Shown here: positions 1 to 5,579 of the stretch, piece after piece | Numbering within the stretch: position 1 is the stretch's first letter | How the letters are laid out: each line of letters begins with the position of its first letter | Assembly: GCA_946481035.1 (NCBI GenBank) | Contig: CAMLNK010000335.1 | Location: 1-5,579, forward strand | DNA: 5,579 bases | Direction: 5' to 3' | Source of the DNA: an uncultured Dyadobacter sp. | GTDB lineage: Bacteria > Bacteroidota > Bacteroidia > Cytophagales > Spirosomataceae | Notes under the pieces: model-generated | Seen by the model: the letters and a program-made list of their open reading frames with translations, nothing else | Told to the model about the DNA's origin: nothing | The model's database searches: none | Made by a program: the position numbers and the translations under genes

Positions 1-860
1 CAGCCTCGCCGAACGGTATCATCGGAAAGGACCTGATCCTCGAACATGTACACCCTGATTTGAAAGGTTATGCATTGATGTCGGATGCATTTTATGAGGC
101 ATTGAAAAATGCGAAATTCATCCGTCCGGAAGTCCATGCTGAAATGTCTTTCGCCCAACTCAAAAAGGAAATGCCCATACCGGCTGTCGATTCGCTTGCC
201 GGGGTGTATAAAATAGCCAATTTGAAAAGCAGCTGGCCGTTCAACGCCGCCCTGGACCGGGATTCTTTGAAAACCGATACTTTCGAAGAATGCGTCGCAT
301 TTGACCTTGCTTATCGGCGCATTTCGTGGGAAAACGCGATGGATCAGGCTTATAGTCATTACATCGAGGCTGGAAACTATCGCGAAGCGCGTGAAATCGT
401 GGAGGCACTGATTTTGGAGCAACCGACAGACGCTGCTGCTTTGTACTCCAAATCAGCCATGCTCAGCGGACGGTTAGGTGACGAGCGAAATGCGTTGTTG
501 AGTTTTCAAAAGGCATTCCGTTTAGCACCCTCGTTCGAAACCGCCCGTTATCTTTTTGTATTGTTCCTAAACATGGACGAGCCTGAAAAAGCCATTCCTT
601 ATCTGGAATATGCGATCAGCAACAACACATCCGGGCTCAATCTTAAGCCCGTACGTGCGCTTGTGCAAGAGGTGGTTTCGCTGCGGGCACGCCTGCCGAT
701 CGATTCGTCGGATGTCTCGGTGCTAAGCCGCATTGCTTCGGCATACTATAAAATGGATAATCGTGACGGGGCGTTGCGGTATGCACGGAAGGTGCTGCGG
801 TTGAATGCGCGGGATGCAACTGCTTTGCAGTTGATGACTTCGCTCTCTTTACCGAAGTAA
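1..860 (+). CDS. SGNH/GDSL-like hydrolase with C-terminal TPR repeats (5' end missing)
   Basis: The reading frame is open from the window edge (first full codon at position 3) to TAA at 858-860, giving 285 visible codons; the true start lies upstream. The TTG at 60 is not a plausible start, because the frame before it encodes conserved-looking sequence. Near the beginning, at about 42-66, the protein reads E-H-V-H-P followed by a G-Y pair. This resembles the last catalytic block of SGNH/GDSL hydrolases (D/E-x-x-H), with His at 51-53 the likely catalytic residue. A linker follows, then helical repeats fitting TPR units at about 330-431, 432-533, 534-629 and 714-815, with typical A/G/Y/P spacing. 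The hydrolase Ser block is outside the window, so enzyme activity and substrate cannot be judged. TPR units normally mediate protein contacts. The gene converges with the response regulator gene. The TPR call is firm; the SGNH call rests on one motif. Confidence 0.8.
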   Translation, partial: ASPNGIIGKDLILEHVHPDLKGYALMSDAFYEALKNAKFIRPEVHAEMSFAQLKKEMPIPAVDSLAGVYKIANLKSSWPFNAALDRDSLKTDTFEECVAFDLAYRRISWENAMDQAYSHYIEAGNYREAREIVEALILEQPTDAAALYSKSAMLSGRLGDERNALLSFQKAFRLAPSFETARYLFVLFLNMDEPEKAIPYLEYAISNNTSGLNLKPVRALVQEVVSLRARLPIDSSDVSVLSRIASAYYKMDNRDGALRYARKVLRLNARDATALQLMTSLSLPK

Positions 861-1019
861 GTATAGTTATACCACGAGATTTGTTGGATTTTGGTCGCAT
901 TCGCAAGCGTAGTGCCAAGTTTTTGCAGCATATTCCGTCTCTGAAATAGTAGCAGATGCAAAATTCCGGTATTCCCAGAAAGTTTTCGAACAAATTTTAC
1001 AACTGGCAGATGAATTAGC
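861..1019. other. Convergent intergenic gap with possible decayed coding remnant
   Basis: This 159-base gap lies between the stops of the TPR gene (+) and the LytTR regulator (-). I see no GC-rich hairpin followed by a T-run on either strand; only weak inverted repeats are present, such as TTTTGCA at 921-927 with TGCAAAA at 957-963. Two overlapping plus-strand frames read like protein without a proper start. One runs from about 869 to a TAG at 948-950. The other runs from 913 to a TAA at 1021-1023 and ends in a helical stretch of the type KVFEQILQLADELA. They could be pieces of a frameshifted old gene or chance. I do not recognise a family. Confidence 0.3.
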
Positions 1020-1727
1020 CTAAGGCTGAATCACCCGAAGTACCTCCTCCTTATAATTCCGCCCGATCGGAATCTGGTAACTTCCCCAAATAATCCGGTT
1101 CCTTTCAATCCGTCTTATCTTATCAACAGCCACTATAAACGACTTGTGCACGCGCAGGAAGCGGGCAGGCGGGAAAATGTCGAGCATGGCTTTGACGGAT
1201 CCTTTGATGACGACTTTGCCGGCGACGGTATGGATGATGGCGTAGTCTTTCAGGCCCTGGATGTGGGAAATGTCGTCGAAGGCGAGGCGGACGCGCTGGA
1301 CGCCGCTTTTGACAAAAATGAAGTCATTTTTTTCCTCCGAAAGGTTCTGTTCGAGGTTGGTGTTCTGCTCTTTGAGTTGTAGGAAATCGCGTACTTTTTC
1401 GAGGGCATGCTGGAACCGGGCGTACGAAATGGGTTTCAGGAGGAAATCAATCACACCGAGCTCGTAACCTTCGAATGCATAGTCGCGGTAGGCGGTGGTG
1501 AAAACGGTGACGGGCGGCTGGGCGAGTGATTTCAGGAAGTCGATGTCGTTCATTTCAGGCATTTCAATGTCCAGAAACAGCACTTCCGGTTCGTGCGCTT
1601 GCAGGTACACGAGGGCATCACGGGCGTTGCTGAACTGTACCGCGCCGGTAATGCCCGATTTTTGCAAATATTCTTCCAATATCTCTCTCGCGAGAGGCTC
1701 GTCGTCGATGATCACGCATTGCAGCAT
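1020..1727 (-). CDS. LytTR-family DNA-binding response regulator
   Basis: This 235-residue protein has the full two-domain layout of LytR/AlgR-type regulators. The receiver domain covers about residues 1-120: acidic pair D8-D9, phospho-acceptor D53 in the FLDIEMPE context, T77/T78 and K98 followed by P99. The LytTR DNA-binding domain covers about 135-233 and includes the typical FLRVHKSFIVA stretch and the I-P-I-G-R-N-Y end. It should be a cytoplasmic transcription factor phosphorylated by the kinase encoded at 2800-3876. The ATG at 1727 is preceded by an AAAAAGG stretch with about 6 bases of spacing, a reasonable ribosome binding site. It is the last gene of the unit, 25 bases after the stop of the upstream exported protein gene. 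One oddity: after the phospho-Asp, the usual Gly of the MPxxxG signature is Asp (D61). Target promoters are unknown. Confidence 0.96.
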   Translation of the reverse strand: MLQCVIIDDEPLAREILEEYLQKSGITGAVQFSNARDALVYLQAHEPEVLFLDIEMPEMNDIDFLKSLAQPPVTVFTTAYRDYAFEGYELGVIDFLLKPISYARFQHALEKVRDFLQLKEQNTNLEQNLSEEKNDFIFVKSGVQRVRLAFDDISHIQGLKDYAIIHTVAGKVVIKGSVKAMLDIFPPARFLRVHKSFIVAVDKIRRIERNRIIWGSYQIPIGRNYKEEVLRVIQP

Positions 1728-1752
1728 ACGTTGCCTTTTTTGTCCGGTAAAA

Positions 1753-2265
1753 TCAGTTGGAAACCCGGTTGGAAACCCGGTTGAATGTGTAGCTCAGGTA
1801 ATCGTCGCCAACCATGAGCTTTTTTGAACCGTCGAGTATAAATAACACATTTTCGTCGCCTTTCAAGAGAAAGAACGACTTTTCCGGTTGGTCGGGGTCT
1901 AGCTGGATGACCATCGCCTCGGGATCGTCGGCAGTACCCCGGACGAGCGCCCATTTTCCGGTGCGCGGTTTGTTGCGGAAAAGCGAACCGCTCCACTCGT
2001 AAGTCGTCGGTTTTTTAGTTTGCGGGTCCTGGAAAAAAGTAAAGCCCCATTTCAGCTTCGCACAATCGGGTTCGACCGAAATATGCATCACCGGCGCCAT
2101 CGGCTGGCAACGCACGCGCCCGTGAAAGACGCCCCAGACATGCGCGCCCTCGGCTATCGGCTGGCGGGTGGTGGTTTTGGAAGGAACATTAGCAAGCGGC
2201 GCCGATTGCGCGACCGCATTTTGCAGCGTCATAAGGCAGGCGGCAATGAACAATAGGGTTTTCAT
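1753..2265 (-). CDS. Exported NlpE-like protein, paralog A
   Basis: The 170-residue protein starts with a signal peptide (MKTLLFIAACLMTLQNAVA, likely cleaved after AVA near residue 19), so it should be periplasmic or secreted. ATG at 2265 is preferred over the in-frame TTG at 2274 because the signal peptide then begins directly with M-K. The body resembles NlpE-like beta-barrel proteins: C53, C68 in a D-C-x-x-L-K-W motif, GKW at 103-105, LFILD at 141-145, LMVG at 150-153 and a YTFNR end at 159-163. It is a paralog of the upstream gene at 2281-2787: residues 103-163 align without gaps, about 22 of 61 identical by hand count. C10 lies within the hydrophobic core and is not a convincing lipobox. 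It starts 15 bases after that gene's stop, suggesting co-transcription and perhaps translational coupling. The C-terminus ends in a repeated RVSN caused by a 12-base tandem repeat. The NlpE relation is from motif memory; function is unknown. Confidence 0.85.
   Translation of the reverse strand: MKTLLFIAACLMTLQNAVAQSAPLANVPSKTTTRQPIAEGAHVWGVFHGRVRCQPMAPVMHISVEPDCAKLKWGFTFFQDPQTKKPTTYEWSGSLFRNKPRTGKWALVRGTADDPEAMVIQLDPDQPEKSFFLLKGDENVLFILDGSKKLMVGDDYLSYTFNRVSNRVSN
1756..1783. repeat. 12-base tandem repeat, 2.3 copies, in a gene's 3' end
   Basis: The unit GTTGGAAACCCG occurs at 1756-1767 and again, identically, at 1768-1779, followed by a partial GTTG at 1780-1783. It lies in frame at the 3' end of paralog A and encodes the repeated N-R-V-S. 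Because 12 is a multiple of three, gain or loss of a unit lengthens or shortens the protein tail by four residues without frameshift. The paralog at 2281-2787 has a single FNR and a different tail, so the duplication looks secondary. Confidence 0.9.
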
Positions 2266-2280
2266 GGCTAACAAATGGTT

Positions 2281-2787
2281 TTACAGATTAGCGTTCTGCC
2301 TGTTGAAAGTATAACTGAATCCCGCATTTCCGATCATCAGATTTCCCTGCGTATCCAACAAATGCAGCACGCGATCGCTCATTTGCAAAAGGGTAACAGC
2401 AGCTTGCGAATCAGTTGGTTGCAATGTAAAAATCTGCTTACCGGGTAACTTGCCGGTGTTTTTTGAAATAACCCATTTACCCGAAATCTCCTTGCTGAAA
2501 CCGTCGTTCATAAATCCCTGGGTGCTGGGCTTGGTCATACCATAGGTGTAATGCAGCTTGAAATCGTCGCGGCCGAGGTTGCGCGGGTCGCGGCGGAGGG
2601 TCAGGCGCCATTTAATCATTTCGCAATCGAGGTTGCCGGGAATGGCGAGCAAATGCCTGGGTATGGCGTCGCAGGGTGTGGCTGCGACAAATATTTCAGG
2701 CTCGGGCGATATGGCTCCGGGTGTGACCCAGCCAGAAGCAGCGCCTACTATGAATATTAAAAGCAAATGCAGGATGTACTTTTTCAT
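2281..2787 (-). CDS. Exported NlpE-like protein, paralog B
   Basis: The 168-residue product has an N-terminal signal peptide (K2-K3, then a hydrophobic run to about residue 18, with an AAS-G cleavage region), so it is exported. No lipobox Cys is present. The mature part matches paralog A: C39 in P-C-D-A-I-P, C55 in D-C-E-M-I-K-W, a T-L-x-x-D-P strand, GKW at 103-105, LHLLD at 141-145, LMIG at 150-153 and SYTFNR at the end. The D-C-E-x-I-x-x-x-L-T-L pattern recalls the N-terminal domain of NlpE, where a CxxC motif sits; here only the second Cys position is kept, and another Cys lies 16 residues upstream. ATG at 2787 follows the kinase stop by 12 bases, so both are probably on one transcript. 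A role in envelope sensing is an inference; a lipocalin-like binding protein is an alternative. Confidence 0.87.
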   Translation of the reverse strand: MKKYILHLLLIFIVGAASGWVTPGAISPEPEIFVAATPCDAIPRHLLAIPGNLDCEMIKWRLTLRRDPRNLGRDDFKLHYTYGMTKPSTQGFMNDGFSKEISGKWVISKNTGKLPGKQIFTLQPTDSQAAVTLLQMSDRVLHLLDTQGNLMIGNAGFSYTFNRQNANL

Positions 2788-2799
2788 GGCAAATTGTGA

Positions 2800-3876
2800 T
2801 TATGCGTTGGCAAGATTGATTTCCATAAATACACTGAAACGTTCCTTTTGATCATCGATCCGCAGGCTGTGGCGCGACGGGTACAGCAATTCCAGCCGCT
2901 TGCGGAGGTTGGCCAGGCCGATTCCGCCCTTGCTGTCTTTCGATGTGGTGTTCGATTTGCTGTTTTCGATCGTCACTTCGAGCGCCGAAGCTCCCACGCG
3001 GATTTTCCCGTGCAGCCAGCCCTTGTCGGACTTGCGGCTGACACCGTGTTTGAATGCATTTTCGACCAGCGGCAGCAGCAGGAGCGGTGCTATTTCCTTG
3101 CCGTCGGGGTTGCCGGCCACTTCCAGCGAAATGTCCGGGTTGTTGTCATAACGGATCCTTTCGAGCTCAATATAGTTGTGCAAATAGCTGATCTCCTTGT
3201 CGAGCGAAACGGTGCTGTCGTCACTGTCGTAGAGCATATATTCCATCATTTCGGACAGTTTCAGCACCACTTCCGGCGCCAGGTCCGACTTCTTCAGGGT
3301 CAGTGCATAGAGGTTGTTGAGGATATTGAAAAGAAAATGCGGGTTCACCTGCGAGCGCAGGAAATTCACCTCCGCATTAAGCTTCTCGACGACAATCTTT
3401 TGCAGGATACGCTGCTGCTCATACCAGTCGATGCTTAGTTTCAGCGCCACCATCAATGCGAGGTACCAGAGCGTACTGAAAAAATTATAGGAAAGCGCCT
3501 CCGCGATATTGCTGTTCCGCATCGGCCCGATTATATAGCCATATAAATAGTAGTCGAAAAAGCCCTGGACCACCAGGTAACAGAGGATCGAAAGCATTAC
3601 CAGTCCGAAATACCGGCCATACCGCTTTCTCAACAGGTATTTGGGCAAAAAGTAATGCAGGTTCAGGTAAGCGATCACGATCAGCAGCGCGACGCGGACC
3701 ACCACGCATATCGCGAAAAAGTTGAGACTTGCCTTGTAAATCAGGTACCGCTTTTCGTAAAGGAAAAAGCCTGTAACGAGCACCCAGTAACAAGCATGCA
3801 CCAGCGCATATTTGACTGAAACTGTTCGGTTTGAGAACGGAAGCCGTACTTGTTTTTCCAGAAAGGGCGTTTCCAT
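2800..3876 (-). CDS. LytS/YehU-type membrane sensor histidine kinase
   Basis: The 358-residue protein (from ATG at 3876) has four likely membrane helices at about residues 23-40, 50-70, 89-108 and 131-149, then a cytoplasmic helix and kinase core. The His_kinase domain shows the phospho-acceptor H180 in QVNPHFLFNILNNLY; the ATPase part shows the N-box L-P-L-V-E-N-A-F-K-H-G (N273) and a glycine-rich G-G-I-G-L-x-N box at 317-323. This is the layout of LytS/YehU-like kinases that signal to LytTR regulators, here the one at 1020-1727. Extracytoplasmic loops are short (about 9 and 22 residues), so there is no large sensor domain. An in-frame TTG at 3951 would add 25 residues, but that extension is not hydrophobic and lacks a ribosome site; neither start has a clear Shine-Dalgarno sequence. 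It is the first gene of the four-gene minus-strand unit. Confidence 0.95.
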   Translation of the reverse strand: METPFLEKQVRLPFSNRTVSVKYALVHACYWVLVTGFFLYEKRYLIYKASLNFFAICVVVRVALLIVIAYLNLHYFLPKYLLRKRYGRYFGLVMLSILCYLVVQGFFDYYLYGYIIGPMRNSNIAEALSYNFFSTLWYLALMVALKLSIDWYEQQRILQKIVVEKLNAEVNFLRSQVNPHFLFNILNNLYALTLKKSDLAPEVVLKLSEMMEYMLYDSDDSTVSLDKEISYLHNYIELERIRYDNNPDISLEVAGNPDGKEIAPLLLLPLVENAFKHGVSRKSDKGWLHGKIRVGASALEVTIENSKSNTTSKDSKGGIGLANLRKRLELLYPSRHSLRIDDQKERFSVFMEINLANA

Positions 3877-4094
3877 GGGCGCGATTTGAAATGATGTGGT
3901 AAATGAATGGAAAAGATCGCTACGGATGAAATTATATCGACCAACACCCAAAAAAGTAGAGCAAATACGGGAATGCTGCCAATTCCAATTTTCTTAACGT
4001 TTTATTAATCCATATCTCTGCAACTGTGCTTATTTAATTGTAATTTTAGAAGAATACTTTATATAAATCTTTCAACTCAACCCCATAAAACCAA
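3877..4094. promoter_or_regulatory. Divergent intergenic region expected to hold two promoters
   Basis: The 218 bases between the kinase start (-) and the CHRD lipoprotein start (+) must carry the promoter of each unless the minus-strand unit is read from elsewhere. The stretch 3985-4094 is clearly AT-rich. On the plus strand a TTG at 4038-4040 followed about 21 bases later by TATAAATC (4062-4069) is only a weak match to the Bacteroidota -33/-7 pattern (TTG, TAnnTTTG). I found no good match on the minus strand and no clear operator repeat, so exact promoter positions are not supported. Confidence 0.4.
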
Positions 4095-4943
4095 ATGATG
4101 AAAGTTCTATGTAAGTTTGGACTGGTATGGTTGCTCATCGCGCTGTTTGCAGCATGCGAAGACCACGATACCCCGCAGGATGTTGTCAGGCAGAACGGTT
4201 TGCCGCTGAGCGGTTCGCAGGAGATGCCGGCAAAGATCACCCCGGCTACCGGCTGGGCCGATGTTTCGTATAATAAGTCGACACACTTGCTCACTTTTAC
4301 GCTCAATTGGGCCAACCTGACAGGCATTCCCACGGGTGCACATATCCACGGGACCGCGGCGCGAGGGACGAATGCGAGTATCAAATTCGATTTCTTTTCG
4401 GCTATTCCAAAAACCACAACCGGCTCTTATTCCACTACGGTGACTGTGGACGGTGTAAGTATCAACGAAAACGACCTGTTGAACGGCCTCTACTATTTCA
4501 ACATCCACACACCGACAAACCCCGGCGGTGAAATACGGGGGCAGATCGAATTTTATGACCAGCCGCATATTGTGGTTGCAAAAGGTCTGGTGCTTCAAGG
4601 CTCGCAGCAGGTGCCACCCGTCGTTTCCGCAGCAACCGGAACCGTGGATGTGATGTATAACAAATCAACCAAGCTGCTAAGCTATTTCATCAAATGGAAA
4701 GACCTGGAAGCGACGCCAACCGGTTCCCATATTCACGGAATAGCCGCCCCAGGCGCCAATGCACCTATTCAGCACGACTTTTTCACCAATTTCCCTAAAA
4801 CGTTATCGGGAGAATTCTCCAATTCGGTGATAGTGGATGAAGTAAAGATCAAGGAAATGGAGCTGCTCAACGGGCTGTATTATTTCAATATCCATAATAT
4901 TCTCCATCCGGCAGGGGAAATCCGCGCACAAATCGTGTTCTGA
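4095..4943 (+). CDS. Lipoprotein with two tandem CHRD domains
   Basis: The 282-residue product begins with a lipoprotein signal peptide (hydrophobic run to residue 20, then C21 in F-A-A-C). After C21 come E-D-H-D; acidic residues just after the lipid Cys resemble the surface-export signal of Bacteroidota lipoproteins, so it may sit on the outer face of the outer membrane (inference). Two CHRD domains follow, at about 35-153 and 164-282, offset by exactly 129 residues with no gap and about 67 of 119 residues identical by hand count. Each has the HIHG motif (H83/H85, H212/H214) and the L-L-N-G-L-Y-Y-F-N-I-H block (H138, H267) followed by GEIR. CHRD domains were first described in chordin; their bacterial role is not established, though the conserved His residues could bind metal. 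ATG at 4095 or 4098 could both serve. A hairpin terminator follows 21 bases after the stop, so the gene is probably monocistronic. Confidence 0.93.
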   Translation: MMKVLCKFGLVWLLIALFAACEDHDTPQDVVRQNGLPLSGSQEMPAKITPATGWADVSYNKSTHLLTFTLNWANLTGIPTGAHIHGTAARGTNASIKFDFFSAIPKTTTGSYSTTVTVDGVSINENDLLNGLYYFNIHTPTNPGGEIRGQIEFYDQPHIVVAKGLVLQGSQQVPPVVSAATGTVDVMYNKSTKLLSYFIKWKDLEATPTGSHIHGIAAPGANAPIQHDFFTNFPKTLSGEFSNSVIVDEVKIKEMELLNGLYYFNIHNILHPAGEIRAQIVF

Positions 4944-4964
4944 TTCTTCATGATTTTTTAAAAT

Positions 4965-5007
4965 ACAATCCCGCCCCTCGGTCCAATTGGGGGCGGGATT
5001 GTTTATT
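4965..5007 (+). terminator. Rho-independent terminator after the CHRD gene
   Basis: A perfect 13-base-pair stem pairs ACAATCCCGCCCC (4965-4977) with GGGGCGGGATTGT (4990-5002), with a 12-base loop, followed by TTATT. It begins 21 bases after the CHRD stop. An A/T-rich run precedes the left arm (4953-4963), so it could also act on the minus strand, although no minus-strand gene ends here in this window. Confidence 0.9.
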
Positions 5008-5025
5008 TAAAAGTACGAAAGCGCA

Positions 5026-5103
5026 GACGAACGGCGTAATGCGGCATTAGTACGACGATTTTATTCTACAAATGCATTTGGCCGATACTTGGGGTCGTTC
5101 GTC
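5026..5103. repeat. Inverted repeat flanking a 12-base palindrome upstream of the DUF4440 gene
   Basis: GACGAACG at 5026-5033 is repeated inverted as CGTTCGTC at 5096-5103, 62 bases apart. Between them lies the perfect palindrome CAAATGCATTTG (5069-5080). The block sits about 80-155 bases upstream of the start at 5181. It could be a regulator binding region; the arms are short and chance is possible. No clear -33/-7 promoter was found in 5008-5180. Confidence 0.35.
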
Positions 5104-5180
5104 GATAACGCCGCCCGCTGCTTTTAGTATTCTGTAAGATGCTGTATCATTGTGTTATAACTCCTAACTAGATCGTTCCG

Positions 5181-5579
5181 ATGTTCCGATTTTTCCATAT
5201 TCCGCATCTTGACGTCCGGCACTTCCGCAGGCGCTGGATTCTTTGTGTCGCATTGGTTTTGGGTTGCGTATATGGTGGACGGTCACAGCAGGTTGACCCC
5301 GATCTGTCGGCGTTGATCCGGGAGGAAAGGGCGTTCGCAGCGAAAGCGGTGGAAACGGATGTTCCGACGGCCTTTCTGGCTTACCTGGATAGCGCGGGAG
5401 TGATATTCAATGGAGAAAGCGCGGTGAACGGCATTGCCGAATATAACAAAGCGCCGAAGGGCGGGAAAGATCTTCTGAAGTGGTATCCCATTATCGGCCA
5501 TATTTCCCGGGGAGGCGACCTGGGCTTTACATCCGGTCCGTTCCAGTTTTTTGCCGACCGCTCCCAGCATGCTGTCGGC
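5181..5579 (+). CDS. Exported DUF4440/NTF2-like protein (3' end missing)
   Basis: The frame from ATG 5181 stays open for 133 codons to the window edge. An in-frame TAG at 5169-5171 rules out a start much further upstream. After a basic stretch (residues 16-18, R-R-R) comes a hydrophobic core (about 19-31), so the protein is exported. The cleavage site could be near S-Q (residues 35-36), or C29 in L-V-L-G-C could be a lipid attachment site; I cannot decide. The mature part starts with L-I-x-E-E-R-A-F-A, then T-A-F-L-A-Y-L, and later L-K-W-Y-P and G-D-L-G-F-T-S-G-P-F. This matches the SnoaL/DUF4440 group of small NTF2-fold proteins in order and spacing. Such proteins have a cone-shaped pocket and varied roles; no substrate can be named. 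It lies behind the CHRD terminator and so has its own promoter, but no clear ribosome site is visible. Confidence 0.83.
   Translation, partial: MFRFFHIPHLDVRHFRRRWILCVALVLGCVYGGRSQQVDPDLSALIREERAFAAKAVETDVPTAFLAYLDSAGVIFNGESAVNGIAEYNKAPKGGKDLLKWYPIIGHISRGGDLGFTSGPFQFFADRSQHAVG

Noticed and set aside
862..873. GTATA-GT-TATAC inverted repeat after the TPR gene
   Set aside because: It is a short AT-rich five-base-pair stem without a T-run; too weak for a terminator or operator call.
643..993. Minus-strand open frame of 116 codons running into the TPR gene
   Set aside because: It overlaps a clear TPR coding region for more than half its length and has low-complexity, arginine- and proline-rich composition typical of a shadow.
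1017..1027. Small hairpin AGCC-TAA-GGCT at the regulator stop
   Set aside because: The stem is only four base pairs and has no T-run after it on either strand, so it does not support a terminator.
2266..2274. TTG start three codons upstream of paralog A
   Set aside because: The ATG at 2265 gives a standard signal peptide start (M-K), and TTG would crowd the upstream stop further without benefit.
2848..3438. Plus-strand open frame of 196 codons
   Set aside because: It lies wholly antisense to the kinase, whose H-box, N-box and G-box are intact; the composition and lack of a recognisable fold mark it as a shadow.
3877..3951. TTG start adding 25 residues to the kinase
   Set aside because: The extension has no ribosome site and no membrane or signal character, while the ATG at 3876 places the first membrane helix at a usual distance from the N-terminus.
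4107..4598. Minus-strand open frame of 163 codons
   Set aside because: It is antisense to the CHRD lipoprotein, whose two conserved domains leave no doubt about the coding strand.

Overview
The window looks like a chromosomal segment from a Bacteroidota bacterium, most likely an environmental Cytophagales-type organism such as the Dyadobacter/Spirosoma group. This placement is an inference. It rests on a LytS-type histidine kinase paired with a LytTR regulator, CHRD-domain lipoproteins, signal peptides of Bacteroidota style, and start sites mostly lacking a strong Shine-Dalgarno sequence. GC content looks moderate.

Layout: (1) Positions 1-860 (+) hold the 3' part of a large gene. It carries the last catalytic block of an SGNH/GDSL-like hydrolase followed by TPR repeats. 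(2) Positions 861-1019 are a short convergent gap with no clear terminator and a possible coding remnant. (3) Positions 3876-1020 (-) hold a tight four-gene unit: a membrane histidine kinase, two secreted paralogous NlpE-like proteins, then a LytTR response regulator. Gaps between these genes are only 12, 15 and 25 bases. (4) Positions 3877-4094 are a divergent intergenic region. (5) Positions 4095-4943 (+) encode a lipoprotein with two tandem CHRD domains, ending in a strong hairpin terminator at 4965-5007. (6) After a gap containing a perfect 12-base palindrome, an exported DUF4440/NTF2-like protein begins at 5181 (+) and runs off the window end.

The most notable feature is the four-gene unit. 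In Bacteroidota, LytS-type kinase genes usually sit directly beside their LytTR regulator gene. Here two exported NlpE-like proteins lie between them, and the kinase has only short extracytoplasmic loops. One reading is that the exported proteins provide the sensing (or are the sensed output) for this pair, loosely recalling NlpE and the Cpx system of enterobacteria. The divergently placed CHRD lipoprotein is a candidate target. These functional links are inferences from gene order only.
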